Source: CANKHJ01 sp035556495
Lineage (GTDB): Bacteria; Pseudomonadota; Alphaproteobacteria; Rhizobiales; Xanthobacteraceae
NCBI GenBank assembly: GCA_035556495.1
Contig: DATMEW010000074.1
Location: 11,432-75,431, forward strand
Direction: 5' to 3'
DNA length: 64,000 bases
Part shown: positions 41,759 to 51,252 of the stretch, one piece after another
How positions within the stretch are numbered: position 1 is the stretch's first letter
Layout: every line of letters starts with the position of its first letter
Program-made: the position numbers and the translations under genes
Notes under the pieces: model-generated
What the model saw: only the letters and a program-made list of their open reading frames with translations
The model's database searches: none
What the model was told of the DNA's origin: nothing

Positions 41759-42391
41759 GTGAAGCTTTTTACCTTCTTTCGGTCATCGGCCGCCTACCGG
41801 GCCCGGATCGCCCTGAACCTCAAGGGCTTGTCATATGACATGACCTCCATCGTCTTCGCGAAGGGCGATCATCTCAGCCCGGCGTATCAGGCCGTCAATC
41901 CTCAGAAGCGGGTTCCGACCCTCGAACTCGATGATGGCTCGCGGGTTTATCAGTCGCTGGCCATGATGGAATATCTCGACGAGGTCCACCCCCAACCGCC
42001 GTTTCTTCCGCGCGATCCATTCGAGCGCGCTCATGCGCGGGCCATCGCCCAGATCGTGGCCTGCGACATTCACCCGCTCAATAACGTCGGGCCGCTGAAC
42101 TATCTGCGCAAGCAGTTGGGCCAGAGCGAGGATGCCATCAATGCGTGGTATCATCACTGGGTCCTGGAAGGCTTCGAGGCGATCGAAAGCCTCATCACCC
42201 CCTCGCCCTACGCGGCGGGTAGCGCGGTTACGGTGGCCGACATCTGCCTTGTTCCGCAGATCTACAACGCCCGGCGCTTCAAGGTGCCGCTGGATGCGTT
42301 CCCGAAAATCCTCGCCGTCGAGGAAGCCTGCAACGCGATCGAAGCCTTCGACCGCGCCAGGCCGGAAAACCAGCCTGACGCCACTGCCTGA
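41759..42391 (+). CDS. maiA: Maleylacetoacetate isomerase
   Basis: A 210-residue zeta-class GST-fold enzyme that isomerises maleylacetoacetate to fumarylacetoacetate in tyrosine/homogentisate breakdown. I start at GTG 41759 (GCGGGGGAATATC upstream), which gives the family start KLFTFFRSSAAYRARIALNL. The open frame extends to 41606 but the added residues look random. SSAAYRARIALN carries the catalytic Ser, and the VADICLVPQIYNARRFKV region is typical. No other homogentisate genes adjoin. Confidence 0.9.
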   Translation: MKLFTFFRSSAAYRARIALNLKGLSYDMTSIVFAKGDHLSPAYQAVNPQKRVPTLELDDGSRVYQSLAMMEYLDEVHPQPPFLPRDPFERAHARAIAQIVACDIHPLNNVGPLNYLRKQLGQSEDAINAWYHHWVLEGFEAIESLITPSPYAAGSAVTVADICLVPQIYNARRFKVPLDAFPKILAVEEACNAIEAFDRARPENQPDATA

Positions 42392-42411
42392 CAGACGCGC
42401 CACGACCCTGG

Positions 42412-42438
42412 GAGGCGGGCCCGGAATTTGCCCGCCTC
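42412..42438. terminator. Hairpin after maiA
   Basis: GAGGCGGGC (42412-42420) and GCCCGCCTC (42430-42438) form a perfect 9-bp stem with a 9-nt loop, 20 bp past the maiA stop. There is no T run, so termination is only possible, not certain. Confidence 0.4.
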
Positions 42439-42497
42439 GTCACGCCAGCCTAGATTGCGCCAAGGTGCCGCCACGGGCGCAGTGACGAGGAGACGCC

Positions 42498-43418
42498 GTG
42501 CAATCCACCAACCTCGGCCGCGTCATTCTCTGGATGACGGGCACGCTGCTTTCGTTCTGCGTTCTCGCCATTTCCGTGCGCGGCCTCGCCGGCGTCCTGA
42601 ACCTGTTCGAAATCTTGACTGTGCGCAGCTTCATCAGCCTGCTGGTGATCTTCGCTGTCATGGCGGCACAGCCACAGGTGCGCGCCGGGCTCGCCGCAAG
42701 ACGGCTCGGCGTTCATTTCACGCGCAGCGTCCTGCATTTCGGGGCGCAGTGGCTCTGGGTTCTGGGCCTGACCATGCTGCCCCTCGCAACGGTATTCGCG
42801 CTCGAATTCACCATGCCGGCCTGGACGACACTGCTCGCGGCGATATTCCTCGCCGAGCGTCTCACGCCGAGCCGCATCGGGGTGATCCTGCTCGGAATCG
42901 TCGGCGTGCTGGTCATTCTCCGGCCGGGCCTGGAAATCGTGCAGCCGGCCGCGTTCTACGTGTTGCTCGCGGCCTTCGGTTACGCGACGACGATGATCCT
43001 GACCAAGCAGCTCACGGCTACGGAAAGCACGCTGAGCATCCTGTTCTGGATGAGTCTGATGCAATTGCCGATGGGCCTTCTCGGTGCGGACTCGCTCACA
43101 TTTCCGCTCAAGCTCGAAAGCCATCACATCCTCGCCGCCGTCGGGCTGGGTGTGGCGAGCCTTTCAGCCCATTTCTGCCTCGCCAACGCGATGCGCGCCG
43201 GCGAGGCCAGCGTCGTCGTGCCGATCGACTTCTTGCGCATTCCCCTGATCGCCCTGGTGGGCTGGTGGCTCTATCAGGAATCGATCGACCTGTTCGTCTT
43301 CCTGGGAGCGGGCATCATCGTATTGGGCGTTCTGTGGAATCTGCGCGCCGAGTCCCGCCGCTTCCCAGCTCCTGCGGCAGCGGCGCCGCAGATGGCGAAT
43401 GCTTCACGAAGACAGTAG
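42498..43418 (+). CDS. DMT-family (EamA) transporter
   Basis: A 306-residue membrane protein with ten predicted segments in two EamA repeats (LAGVLNLFEILTVRSFISLL; ALEFTMPAWTTLLAAIFLAE RL; SVVVPIDFLRIPLIALVGWW). It likely exports a small metabolite. It ends with a short polar tail and overlaps the open frame of the DUF2865 gene upstream of its chosen start. Confidence 0.9.
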   Translation: MQSTNLGRVILWMTGTLLSFCVLAISVRGLAGVLNLFEILTVRSFISLLVIFAVMAAQPQVRAGLAARRLGVHFTRSVLHFGAQWLWVLGLTMLPLATVFALEFTMPAWTTLLAAIFLAERLTPSRIGVILLGIVGVLVILRPGLEIVQPAAFYVLLAAFGYATTMILTKQLTATESTLSILFWMSLMQLPMGLLGADSLTFPLKLESHHILAAVGLGVASLSAHFCLANAMRAGEASVVVPIDFLRIPLIALVGWWLYQESIDLFVFLGAGIIVLGVLWNLRAESRRFPAPAAAAPQMANASRRQ

Positions 43419-43506
43419 ATTCTTCCCTCAATCCGGTCCAAACGGGGCCCCGGTGCCGCTCCATACTTTGGTCACCATACTGGTGATGGGCTGTCTGCGG
43501 TATCAA

Positions 43507-44568
43507 ATGGAGATGCAAGTGGGCGTAGCCCGAATTGGCTTTCCCTCGGCGCTGAGCCGCTTGGTGATCGCTCTGGCGGTGACGGGGGCATCTGCCTCCG
43601 CAGCCTTCGCCCAAGGTGGGCTGCGCGGCGGCTTTCCGCCCTTTTCGGGTCAGGCTTCCCAGGCGGCGCCCAGGCAGGACGGGCGCAATCCCGTCTGCGT
43701 CAGGCTCGAAGCGCAATTGGCCGGCGTGGAAAATGCCCGCGGGCAATCTCCCTACGCCGACCAGATCCGCCGCGCGGAAGACGCCGCCGGACGCCAGCAA
43801 TATCAGCTCGACCGCCTGATGGCCCAGTCGCGCCAATTGAGCTGCGAAGGCGGGGGCCTGTTCTCGTTATTCTCGACGCCCAACCCGCAATGCGGACCGC
43901 TGCGCCAGAACATCCAGCAGGTGCGTGCGGGACTGGACCGGATCCTCTCCGACATCGAACGCATGCGCGGCAGCGACAGCGGCCAGGAGGGACAAAGGCG
44001 TGCCGTGCTGGCCGCCCTCGCCCAGAACGACTGCGGCCCGCAGTATCGCAATGCCGCGGCCGCGTCCGGTGGCGGATTCTTCGACGCCTTGATGGGACCC
44101 GGCACCGTCATCGCGCCGGAAGCGCCGGCGGCGTCCTCGGGCTACCGCACCGTATGCGTCAGGACCTGCGACGGTTATTTTTTCCCGATCTCTTTTTCCA
44201 CGTCGCCGGCGAGCTTCGCCAATGACGAGAATGTCTGCCGGCGGATGTGTCCCGCAGCAGACACGACCCTCTTCGCCTACCGGAACCCCGGCGAGGACAT
44301 GCGCCAGGCCGTCTCGATCAACGGCCAGCCTTACACGTCGCTGCCGAATGCATTCCGCTACAGGACCCAGATCGACAAAAGCTGCACCTGCCAGAGCGGC
44401 CACGGCGAAGCCTGGGTAGAGGCCCTGAAGCCCCTGTCCCCGGCCGCAGCCGCCGATCAGCCCGCCGAGCGGCCCAACGCTGCGCCCTCCGAGGGCTTGC
44501 CGACCCATCGCCGCGATCCGGCGCAGAAAGTCCGCTCGGTCGGCCCGCCGTTTCTGCCGGGTCAATAG
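43507..44568 (+). CDS. DUF2865 Cys-rich exported protein
   Basis: A protein of about 350 residues with a signal peptide (ALSRLVIALAVTGASASAAF, cleaved near AFAQ). It carries Cys-rich DUF2865 segments: NPVCVRLEAQLAGVENARGQ, YRTVCVRTCDGYFFPISFST, ENVCRRMCPAADTTLFAYRN, IDKSCTCQSGHGEAW. The start is ambiguous: ATG 43507, ATG 43513 or GTG 43519; the last has GGAG upstream. DUF2865 is found mainly in Hyphomicrobiales and has no known function. The gene converges with nadE and overlaps it by 7 bp. Confidence 0.85.
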   Translation: MEMQVGVARIGFPSALSRLVIALAVTGASASAAFAQGGLRGGFPPFSGQASQAAPRQDGRNPVCVRLEAQLAGVENARGQSPYADQIRRAEDAAGRQQYQLDRLMAQSRQLSCEGGGLFSLFSTPNPQCGPLRQNIQQVRAGLDRILSDIERMRGSDSGQEGQRRAVLAALAQNDCGPQYRNAAAASGGGFFDALMGPGTVIAPEAPAASSGYRTVCVRTCDGYFFPISFSTSPASFANDENVCRRMCPAADTTLFAYRNPGEDMRQAVSINGQPYTSLPNAFRYRTQIDKSCTCQSGHGEAWVEALKPLSPAAAADQPAERPNAAPSEGLPTHRRDPAQKVRSVGPPFLPGQ

Positions 44569-46322
44569 TCGAAGGTTTCGGCTTTACTCAGGCCCCCGGC
44601 ACGGAGCAGGGACAGATCCGGCTCCGGGACCGGCTTCCCGTCATCGCGGAAACGCTGGGTGATCGGATAGCGGCGGTCACGTCCGAAGTTTCTCGGCGAG
44701 ACCTTGACCCCCGGCGCGGCCTGCCGTCGCTTGTATTCGGCGACATTGAGCAGGCGGTCGATCCGCACCACCGTCTCCTGATCGAACCCTGCGGCAACGA
44801 TGTCCGCCACCGCCTGCTCCTGCTCGACCAGCCGCTCGAGGATCGCATCGAGAATCTCGTAGGGCGGCAGCGAGTCCTGATCGGTCTGGTCCTCGCGCAA
44901 TTCCGCGCTCGGCGGCCGCACGATGATCGTTTCCGGGATCACCACCCCGTCCGGCCCCAGCGCACTTTCCGGCTTCCATTCGTTGCGCAGCCGGCACAGA
45001 CGGAACACCTGCGTCTTGTAGATGTCCTTGATCGGATTATAGCCGCCGTTCATGTCGCCGTAGATCGTGGCGTAGCCGACCGACATTTCGGACTTGTTGC
45101 CGGTCGTCACCAGCATGTCGCCGAACTTGTTTGAAATCGCCATCAGGATCGTGCCGCGGGCGCGGGACTGGAGATTTTCCTCCGTCACATCGCGCGGCCT
45201 GCCGGCAAAGAGTGGCGCCAGCGCCTGCTCCAGCCCCAGCACGGCGCTCTCGATCGGCAGGGTGTCGTAGCGCACGCGCAAAGCCTGCGCGACGGCGGCG
45301 GCATCGTCCAGCGACTGCTGCGCCGTGAAGCGATAGGGCAGCATCACCGTGCGCACCCGGTCCGCGCCGAGGGCATCGACGGCAAGGGCGGCCACCAGGG
45401 CGGAATCCACCCCGCCCGAAAGCCCGAGCACGACACCGGGAAAGCCGTTCTTACCGACATAGTCCCGCAGGCCCAGCATGCAGGCGGCATAGTCGGCCCG
45501 GTCGCCCTCCTCGATCGCGGCGCGCGGCCCCTGTTCGCACAGCCACGTTCCGCTGCTGCGCACCCAGCGCGTCGTCACGACCTCTTCGCGGAAGGAGGCT
45601 AGCTGGAGCGCGCGTGCATGGTCGGCATGCAGCGCGAAGGAACCGCCGTCGAACACCAGTTCGTCCTGCCCGCCGACCTGGTTGACATAAATCAGCGGCA
45701 ACCCGCTCTCCACGACCCGCTGCATCGCGATATTGAGCCGCACGTCGCCCTTGCCGCGCCAGTAGGGCGAACCGTTCGGCACCAGCAGCAGTTCCGCGCC
45801 GGTCTCCGTGAGGCACTCGACCACCGCGTCGCTCCAGATGTCCTCGCAGATCGGCAGGCCAAGGCGAACGCCACGAAAATCCACCGGGCCCGGCAGCGGC
45901 CCCACGGCGAACACCCTCTTCTCGTCGAACACGCCGTAATTCGGCAGGTCGACCTTCAGCCGCACCGCGGCGATCATCCCGCCATCCAGCAGGCAGTAGG
46001 CGTTGTAGAGCTTGCCGTCCTCGACCCACGGAGTCCCCATCAGCACCGCCGGTCCGCCGTCGGCGGTCTCCCGCGCCAGCACCTCCACGGCGGTGCGGCA
46101 GGCGGCCTGAAATGCCGGCTTCAGGACGATATCCTCGGGCGTATAGCCGCAGATGAACAACTCGGTGAAGGCGATGAGATCGGCGCCGTCCGCGGCTGCG
46201 GCCGCGCGCGCCCGGCGCGCCTTGGCGAGGTTGCCCGCGATGTCGCCAAGAGTGGGATTGAGCTGCGCGAGGCAGATGGACAGGCGGTCGGCGGGACGCT
46301 GCCGGGGCTGAGCTTCGATCAT
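44562..46322 (-). CDS. nadE: Glutamine-dependent NAD+ synthetase
   Basis: NadE makes NAD+ from deamido-NAD+ using glutamine nitrogen. The 586-residue two-domain enzyme has an N-terminal nitrilase-type amidase (FTELF Glu, KVDLPNYGVFDEKR Lys, PICEDIW Cys) and a C-terminal synthetase with the P-loop VLGLSGGVDSALVAALAVDA and TGNKSEMSVGYATIYGDMNG. I start at ATG 46322 (MIEAQPRQRPADRLSICLAQ). Convergent to the DUF2865 gene and just downstream of dgkA. Confidence 0.96.
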   Translation of the reverse strand: MIEAQPRQRPADRLSICLAQLNPTLGDIAGNLAKARRARAAAAADGADLIAFTELFICGYTPEDIVLKPAFQAACRTAVEVLARETADGGPAVLMGTPWVEDGKLYNAYCLLDGGMIAAVRLKVDLPNYGVFDEKRVFAVGPLPGPVDFRGVRLGLPICEDIWSDAVVECLTETGAELLLVPNGSPYWRGKGDVRLNIAMQRVVESGLPLIYVNQVGGQDELVFDGGSFALHADHARALQLASFREEVVTTRWVRSSGTWLCEQGPRAAIEEGDRADYAACMLGLRDYVGKNGFPGVVLGLSGGVDSALVAALAVDALGADRVRTVMLPYRFTAQQSLDDAAAVAQALRVRYDTLPIESAVLGLEQALAPLFAGRPRDVTEENLQSRARGTILMAISNKFGDMLVTTGNKSEMSVGYATIYGDMNGGYNPIKDIYKTQVFRLCRLRNEWKPESALGPDGVVIPETIIVRPPSAELREDQTDQDSLPPYEILDAILERLVEQEQAVADIVAAGFDQETVVRIDRLLNVAEYKRRQAAPGVKVSPRNFGRDRRYPITQRFRDDGKPVPEPDLSLLRAGGLSKAETFDY

Positions 46323-46367
46323 AACGGCAGACTTACGCGTCCCGCGCACCGGTAGCAATTGCAGCCG

Positions 46368-46721
46368 TCACGCCAGCCCGGCCCATACCGCCAGCGCATG
46401 GCCCCAGAACAGGACGGCAATGACAATGGACAAAGCGACGGCGGCGGAGCCGAGGTCCTTCACACGGCCGATCTGGGAATCGCGGTCCAGCGTCACCCGG
46501 TCGGCCAGCTTCTCGATCGCGGTGTTGACCAATTCAGTCAGCATCACCAGCAGCACAACCGCGATCAGCACGACACGCGCGGGACTATCGGCCGCGATCA
46601 CGAAGGCCAGCGGAACGGCCACCACCAGCGCGACAGCCTCCTGCCGAAAGGCCGCCTCGCTCGCCAGAGCGAAGCGCAAGCCGTTCCAGCTATTGATGGC
46701 CGCCCGCACGATCCGCTTCAT
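46368..46721 (-). CDS. dgkA: Diacylglycerol kinase DgkA
   Basis: DgkA phosphorylates diacylglycerol to recycle lipid from membrane glycan synthesis. I start at ATG 46721 (MKRIVRAAINSWNGLRFALA), giving 117 residues. Three membrane helices and the catalytic stretch LTELVNTAIEKLADRVTLDR and IGRVKDLGSAAV are present. It lies between DAHP synthase and nadE on the minus strand, 45 bp from the nadE start. Confidence 0.95.
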   Translation of the reverse strand: MKRIVRAAINSWNGLRFALASEAAFRQEAVALVVAVPLAFVIAADSPARVVLIAVVLLVMLTELVNTAIEKLADRVTLDRDSQIGRVKDLGSAAVALSIVIAVLFWGHALAVWAGLA

Positions 46722-46795
46722 GTCCGCCCGCGCGCAAGCTGGAATCCGGCCGCTGGGCGGGTGAACCTGTCCGCCCGGCACATCACCGAAGTCTC

Positions 46796-48187
46796 CTACA
46801 GTCCCGCCACCGCCGGAAGCGGCGCGTTCCGCGCCAGCCGCCCGTCCTTGAGCAGATCGGCGATCAGGAAAGCAAGGTCGATCGACTGTTCGGCGTTGAG
46901 ACGCGGATCGCAGACCGTGTGATAGCGGTCATTGAGGTCCTCGTCGGTCACGGCCCGGGCGCCGCCGGTGCATTCGGTGACGTTCTTGCCCGTCATTTCC
47001 AGATGCACGCCACCGGGATAGGTCCCCTCCGCCGCATGAACCGAGAAGAAACCGCGCACCTCCTTCATGATCTGGTCGAACGGCCGCGTCTTGTAGCCGC
47101 TGGCAGACGTGATCGTGTTGCCATGCATTGGATCGCACGACCACACCACAGTGCGGCCCTCGCGCTTCACGGCACGCACCAGCGCCGGCAGAAATTCGCC
47201 GACCTTGTCCGCGCCGAAGCGGCAGATCAGCGTCAGGCGGCCCGCCTCATCCTCCGGATTGAGGATGTCGATCAGCCGCAGCAGATCGTCGGGCTTCAGC
47301 GAAGGACCGCATTTCAGGCCGATGGGATTCTTCACGCCGCGGCAGAATTCGACATGGGCGTGGTCGAACTGGCGGGTCCGGTCCCCGATCCAGATCATAT
47401 GGCCGGAGGTCGAATAGTAGGTGCCCGGCCGGGTGGAATCCTCGCGGGTCATCGCCTGCTCGTAGCCGAGCAGCAGCGCCTCGTGGCTCGTATAGAAATC
47501 CGTCGTGCGCAGCTCGGGGTGGCTTTCGAGGTCGAGCCCGCAAGCCTGCATGAAGCCCAGCGCCTCGGAAATCCGGTCCGCCAGCTCGCCATAGCGGCGG
47601 GACTGCGGCGAATCCTTCACGAAGCCGAGCATCCATTGGCGGATATTGCCGAGATTGGCATAGCCGCCCTGGGCGAAGGCGCGCAGCAGGTTCAGCGTCG
47701 CGGCGGACTGGCGATAAGCCTGGAGCTGCCGGCGCGGATCGGGGATGCGCGACTCCGGAGTGAAGGCGAAATCGTTGATGATGTCCCCGCGATAGCTCGG
47801 CAGCTCGACGCCGTCGCGCTTCTCGTTCGGTGAGGAGCGCGGCTTGGCGAACTGGCCGGCAATGCGGCCGATCTTCACCACCGGCAAGCCGCCGGCATAG
47901 GTGAGCACCACCGCCATCTGAAGGAAGACGCGGAAGAAATCCCGAATGTTGTCGGCGCCGTGTTCGGCGAAACTTTCGGCGCAATCCCCGCCTTGCAGCA
48001 GGAACGCCTCGCCCCGGGCGACGCGGCCGAGCGCCTTGGTCAGATTGCGCGCCTCGCCGGCAAATACCAGCGGCGGAAAGGAGGCGAGCTGGCGCTCGAC
48101 ATCCACCAGAGCCTGCCGGTCCGGATAATCCGGCACCTGCAAAATGGGCATTTTCCGCCAGCTATCGGGCGACCAACGTTCCGCCAT
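46796..48187 (-). CDS. Class II DAHP synthase (shikimate pathway)
   Basis: This enzyme joins phosphoenolpyruvate and erythrose 4-phosphate, the first step to aromatic amino acids. The 463-residue length and motifs (FLLQGGDCAESFAEHGADNI, VVKIGRIAGQFAKPRSSPNE, TVVWSCDPMHGNTITSASGY, GGVHLEMTGKNVTECTGGAR) identify the plant-like class II type, which lacks the regulatory domain of E. coli AroF/G/H. No aromatic-operon neighbours are present. Confidence 0.97.
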   Translation of the reverse strand: MAERWSPDSWRKMPILQVPDYPDRQALVDVERQLASFPPLVFAGEARNLTKALGRVARGEAFLLQGGDCAESFAEHGADNIRDFFRVFLQMAVVLTYAGGLPVVKIGRIAGQFAKPRSSPNEKRDGVELPSYRGDIINDFAFTPESRIPDPRRQLQAYRQSAATLNLLRAFAQGGYANLGNIRQWMLGFVKDSPQSRRYGELADRISEALGFMQACGLDLESHPELRTTDFYTSHEALLLGYEQAMTREDSTRPGTYYSTSGHMIWIGDRTRQFDHAHVEFCRGVKNPIGLKCGPSLKPDDLLRLIDILNPEDEAGRLTLICRFGADKVGEFLPALVRAVKREGRTVVWSCDPMHGNTITSASGYKTRPFDQIMKEVRGFFSVHAAEGTYPGGVHLEMTGKNVTECTGGARAVTDEDLNDRYHTVCDPRLNAEQSIDLAFLIADLLKDGRLARNAPLPAVAGL

Positions 48188-48319
48188 GACCTTATCTCCC
48201 GGCTGCCAACAGGCCGGCCTGCCGCCGGCCCCGCCGATTTGAGGGGCGCTTATAACGCCGCGGCATCAGGAAAACCAGTCGCGGGCTGTCCTGCTCCGGC
48301 TGCGGCCCTCGCCGGGCAG

Positions 48320-49702
48320 CTATTCCGCCGCCTCGCGGACGTGGCGCATGGCCGGCTCGCGCATCGTCACCAGTTCCTCGGCGGCGGTGGGATGGACCGC
48401 CATGGTGGCGTCGAAATCCGCCTTGGTGGCGTTCATCTTCACGGCGATGCCAACGAGCTGGATCATCTCGCCGGCTTCCGGCCCAACGATGTGAACCCCC
48501 ACGACCCGATCCGTCGTCCCGTCCACCACCAGTTTCATGAACGTGCGGCTGTCGCGGGCGGCCAGCGTCATCTTCATGGAACGGAAGCTGGTCTTGTAGA
48601 TATCCACCCGGTCGAAAGTCCGCAACGCCTGCGCCTCGGTGAGCCCCACGGAACCCACCTCGGGCTCGGAGAACACCGCACTCGGCACGTCGGCATGGTC
48701 CACGCGAACGCTCTTGCCGCCGAACACGGTGTCGGCGAAAGCATGCCCCTCGCGGATCGCAACCGGCGTCAGCGCGATGCGGTCCGTCACATCACCTACC
48801 GCATAGATGCCCGGAACCGAGGTCTGGGAAAACTCGTCCACGGCGATGCCGCCGCTAGGGTTGAGCTTCACACCGACGACATCAAGGCCGAGCCCCTGAA
48901 TGTTCGGCCGGCGCCCGGTCGCGAACATCACCTGATCGACCACACAGGAGTCGTTGTCGGAAAGCTGGACGCAGAGCCCGCGCTCGACCTTCTCCACCGC
49001 ACTCACCGTCTGCCCGGTGACGATGCGGATGCCGCGCTTCTCCATCTCCAGCCGCAGATGCGCGCGCACGTCGTCGTCGAAGCCCCGCAGGATGTTGTCG
49101 CCGCGATAGACCAGCGTGACCTCGGAGCCGAGACCGGCGAAGACGCCGGCGAATTCCACGGCGATATAGCCGCCGCCCTGGATGAGGATGCGCTTCGGCA
49201 GCTCGGCCAAGTGGAATACTTCGTTGGACGAAATCACATGCTCAAGGCCGGCGATCTCCGCACCCATGGAGGGCCAGCCGCCCGTTGCAATGAGAATGTT
49301 CTTCGCCCGGACCGTCTCGCCGGTGCCGACAAGGCGCACCTTGTCCACATCGACGAGAACCGCGCGATCCCGCACGATCTCGACCTTGGCCCGTTCGAGA
49401 TTGGCCACATAGGCCTGTTCGAGACGGTCGATCTCGCGGTCCTTGTTAGCGATCAGCGTCGGCCAGTCGAAAGCCGGTTCCGGCACCGTCCAGCCGAAGC
49501 CTACGGCATCACGGAACTCGTCGGCAAAGCGCGAGGCATAGACCAGCAGCTTCTTCGGAACGCAGCCACGGATCACGCAGGTGCCGCCGACGCGGTATTC
49601 CTCAGCCAGCATGACGCGGGCACCATGGGTCGAGGCGATCCGGGCGGCGCGCACGCCGCCGGAACCGCCACCGATCACGAACAGATCGACTTCGCGCGTC
49701 AT
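48320..49702 (-). CDS. gor: Glutathione reductase
   Basis: Glutathione reductase keeps glutathione reduced using NADPH. The 460-residue flavoprotein has the FAD motif GGGSGGVRAARIASTHGARV, the redox disulphide GGTCVIRGCVPKKLLVYAS (about residues 40-55), the NAD(P)H-binding IQGGGYIAVEFAGVFAGLGS and the C-terminal catalytic HPTAAEELVTMREP. It lies 21 bp downstream of the DUF2059 gene, in the order rpiA-DUF2059-gor on the minus strand. Confidence 0.96.
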   Translation of the reverse strand: MTREVDLFVIGGGSGGVRAARIASTHGARVMLAEEYRVGGTCVIRGCVPKKLLVYASRFADEFRDAVGFGWTVPEPAFDWPTLIANKDREIDRLEQAYVANLERAKVEIVRDRAVLVDVDKVRLVGTGETVRAKNILIATGGWPSMGAEIAGLEHVISSNEVFHLAELPKRILIQGGGYIAVEFAGVFAGLGSEVTLVYRGDNILRGFDDDVRAHLRLEMEKRGIRIVTGQTVSAVEKVERGLCVQLSDNDSCVVDQVMFATGRRPNIQGLGLDVVGVKLNPSGGIAVDEFSQTSVPGIYAVGDVTDRIALTPVAIREGHAFADTVFGGKSVRVDHADVPSAVFSEPEVGSVGLTEAQALRTFDRVDIYKTSFRSMKMTLAARDSRTFMKLVVDGTTDRVVGVHIVGPEAGEMIQLVGIAVKMNATKADFDATMAVHPTAAEELVTMREPAMRHVREAAE

Positions 49703-49723
49703 GGGTCTTTCCCGCCGATAGGC

Positions 49724-50230
49724 TTACAGATCGTGGCCGCGCTTCTTCATCTCGGCGCGGGTCTTTTCGATAATCTCAGTGGTGAAGCGCTGGGCGAAGG
49801 CTTCGGCCGCATTCATGCTTTCCTCAAGGACCTTCGGCTCCTCCGCGATCATCTTCTTGCCGAGCGGCGTCTTGTAGAAAGCCAGCATTTCCTTCAGTTC
49901 GGTTTCGGTGAAGCTGGAGGCATATTGCTGATACAGGCTGTTGCGGACTTCATCGACACGCTTGGCTTCGTCCTTGGTCAGCTTGGCGGCAACCTCGCCG
50001 AGGTCCTTGCCGACGGTCGGATTGCTTTGCATGAACATCTGCCGCACCTGCTCGATCACGCCGGGCACGACCGGGTCGAACAACTGGGCCGAGCCCTTGA
50101 CCTCAAGGATTTCCTTGGCCGTCGCGACGGCGGCGGGCGACGGCTTGTCGTTCTGCGCGAATGACGGCCCCGCGGTCAGCAGCATTCCAACGGCGGCGAC
50201 GGCAGCCCAGCGAAAGCGAGCACGGATCAT
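49724..50230 (-). CDS. DUF2059 exported protein
   Basis: A 168-residue protein with a signal peptide (AAVAAVGMLLTAGPSFAQND, cleaved near residue 26) and an all-helical DUF2059 domain: ASSFTETELKEMLAFYKTPL, GKKMIAEEPKVLEESMNAAE. The family has no known function. In alphaproteobacteria it is often beside rpiA and gor, as here. Confidence 0.9.
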   Translation of the reverse strand: MIRARFRWAAVAAVGMLLTAGPSFAQNDKPSPAAVATAKEILEVKGSAQLFDPVVPGVIEQVRQMFMQSNPTVGKDLGEVAAKLTKDEAKRVDEVRNSLYQQYASSFTETELKEMLAFYKTPLGKKMIAEEPKVLEESMNAAEAFAQRFTTEIIEKTRAEMKKRGHDL

Positions 50231-50300
50231 GAAGACACTCCCAGTGAATCGTAGTGGATTTTGCGGAAAATGAGCGGCCTGCCCACCTGAACACCCTGCA

Positions 50301-51014
50301 TTATGGCCTTGTCATCGTTCGAACACCCGACGGCCCCGCCAGCAGGGCCGTATCGGCAAGACCGATGAAAAGACCATGTTCGACGACTCCCGGAATGGCC
50401 GACAGCCGCGCGGCAACGTCGGCGGGGTCGGGAATCCGCTCCAGCGCAGCGTCGAGAATCCAGTGGCCGCCGTCCGTGACCAAAGCGTGACCATCCGGGC
50501 GCTGGCGCAGCAGCGCAGGCGCCGGGCAGCCGGCGGCGGCAAGCGCCACCTCCACCGCGCGCCGCGTCGCGCCCAATCCAAACGGCATGACCTCGATCGG
50601 CAGCGGAAAGCGCCCGAGCACCTCCACGCATTTCGATTCGTCCGCGATCACGACCATCCGGCGCGAGGCGAAGGCGACGATCTTTTCCCGCAGCAGCGCC
50701 GCGCCGCCACCCTTGATCAGGGTCAGGTCCGGCGAAATCTCGTCCGCTCCGTCCACCGTCAGGTCGAGTTCCGGCGTCTCGTCGAGCGTCGTCAGGGGCA
50801 CGCCCCACCGCTCCGCATCCGCGCGGGTCGCCTCCGACGTCGGCACGCCGACGACGCTGAGCCCCTCGCGGACGCGCGCGCCGAGCAATTCGACGAAATG
50901 GCGCGCGGTCGAACCAGTCCCAAGGCCCAGGCGCATGCCGGGCTCGACCAGCGCCACCGCCTGCGCCGCGGCGGCGCGCTTCCGCGAGTCGATATCCATC
51001 AACAGACCTGCCAT
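50301..51014 (-). CDS. rpiA: Ribose-5-phosphate isomerase A
   Basis: RpiA interconverts ribose 5-phosphate and ribulose 5-phosphate. The 237-residue product has GLGTGSTARHFVELLGARVR, the catalytic DLTVDGADEISPDLTLIKGG region and KIVAFASRRMVVIADESKCV. An ATG five codons in (MDIDSRKRAAAAQAV) is an alternative start. It reads into DUF2059 and gor. Confidence 0.96.
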   Translation of the reverse strand: MAGLLMDIDSRKRAAAAQAVALVEPGMRLGLGTGSTARHFVELLGARVREGLSVVGVPTSEATRADAERWGVPLTTLDETPELDLTVDGADEISPDLTLIKGGGAALLREKIVAFASRRMVVIADESKCVEVLGRFPLPIEVMPFGLGATRRAVEVALAAAGCPAPALLRQRPDGHALVTDGGHWILDAALERIPDPADVAARLSAIPGVVEHGLFIGLADTALLAGPSGVRTMTRP

Positions 51015-51054
51015 TCCATGCCGCCGTTCTAGCCGAGCTTGGCGCGGCAGCCTA

Positions 51055-51147
51055 GAGCACGGTCCCGAAAAGCGGGAACCGGCTTTCGGAAAAGAACATG
51101 CTCAAACAAAAGGATAACCGGTGGGTCTGATTCAACTCTGATTCAAC
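51055..51147. repeat. RIME-like composite palindromic repeat, copy 2
   Basis: It reads GAGCACGGTCCCGAAAAG, then GGGAACCGGCTTTCGG, AACATGCTCAAACAAAAGG and GGTCTGATTCAAC. It follows the reverse complement of the 15841-15938 copy nearly base for base across hairpin, AAACAAAA spacer and GGTCTGATTCAA half. The arms are less perfect here (GAGCACGGTC against AACATGCTC). It lies in the divergent rpiA-gph gap. Confidence 0.8.
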
Positions 51148-51252
51148 AAAGCCCGATCACACCCTGGCCGGTTCGCAGACCATGGTTTCAAGGGCGATTT
51201 TCCGGGAGGATTCCATCTTGCCCGGCGCCGGCGCAGCGGGTAGCGCTGGGGC

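Noticed and set aside
47960..50164. 734-codon open frame on the plus strand
   Set aside because: Lies opposite the DAHP synthase start, gor and DUF2059, all of which have clear motifs. Composition is that of an antisense shadow.
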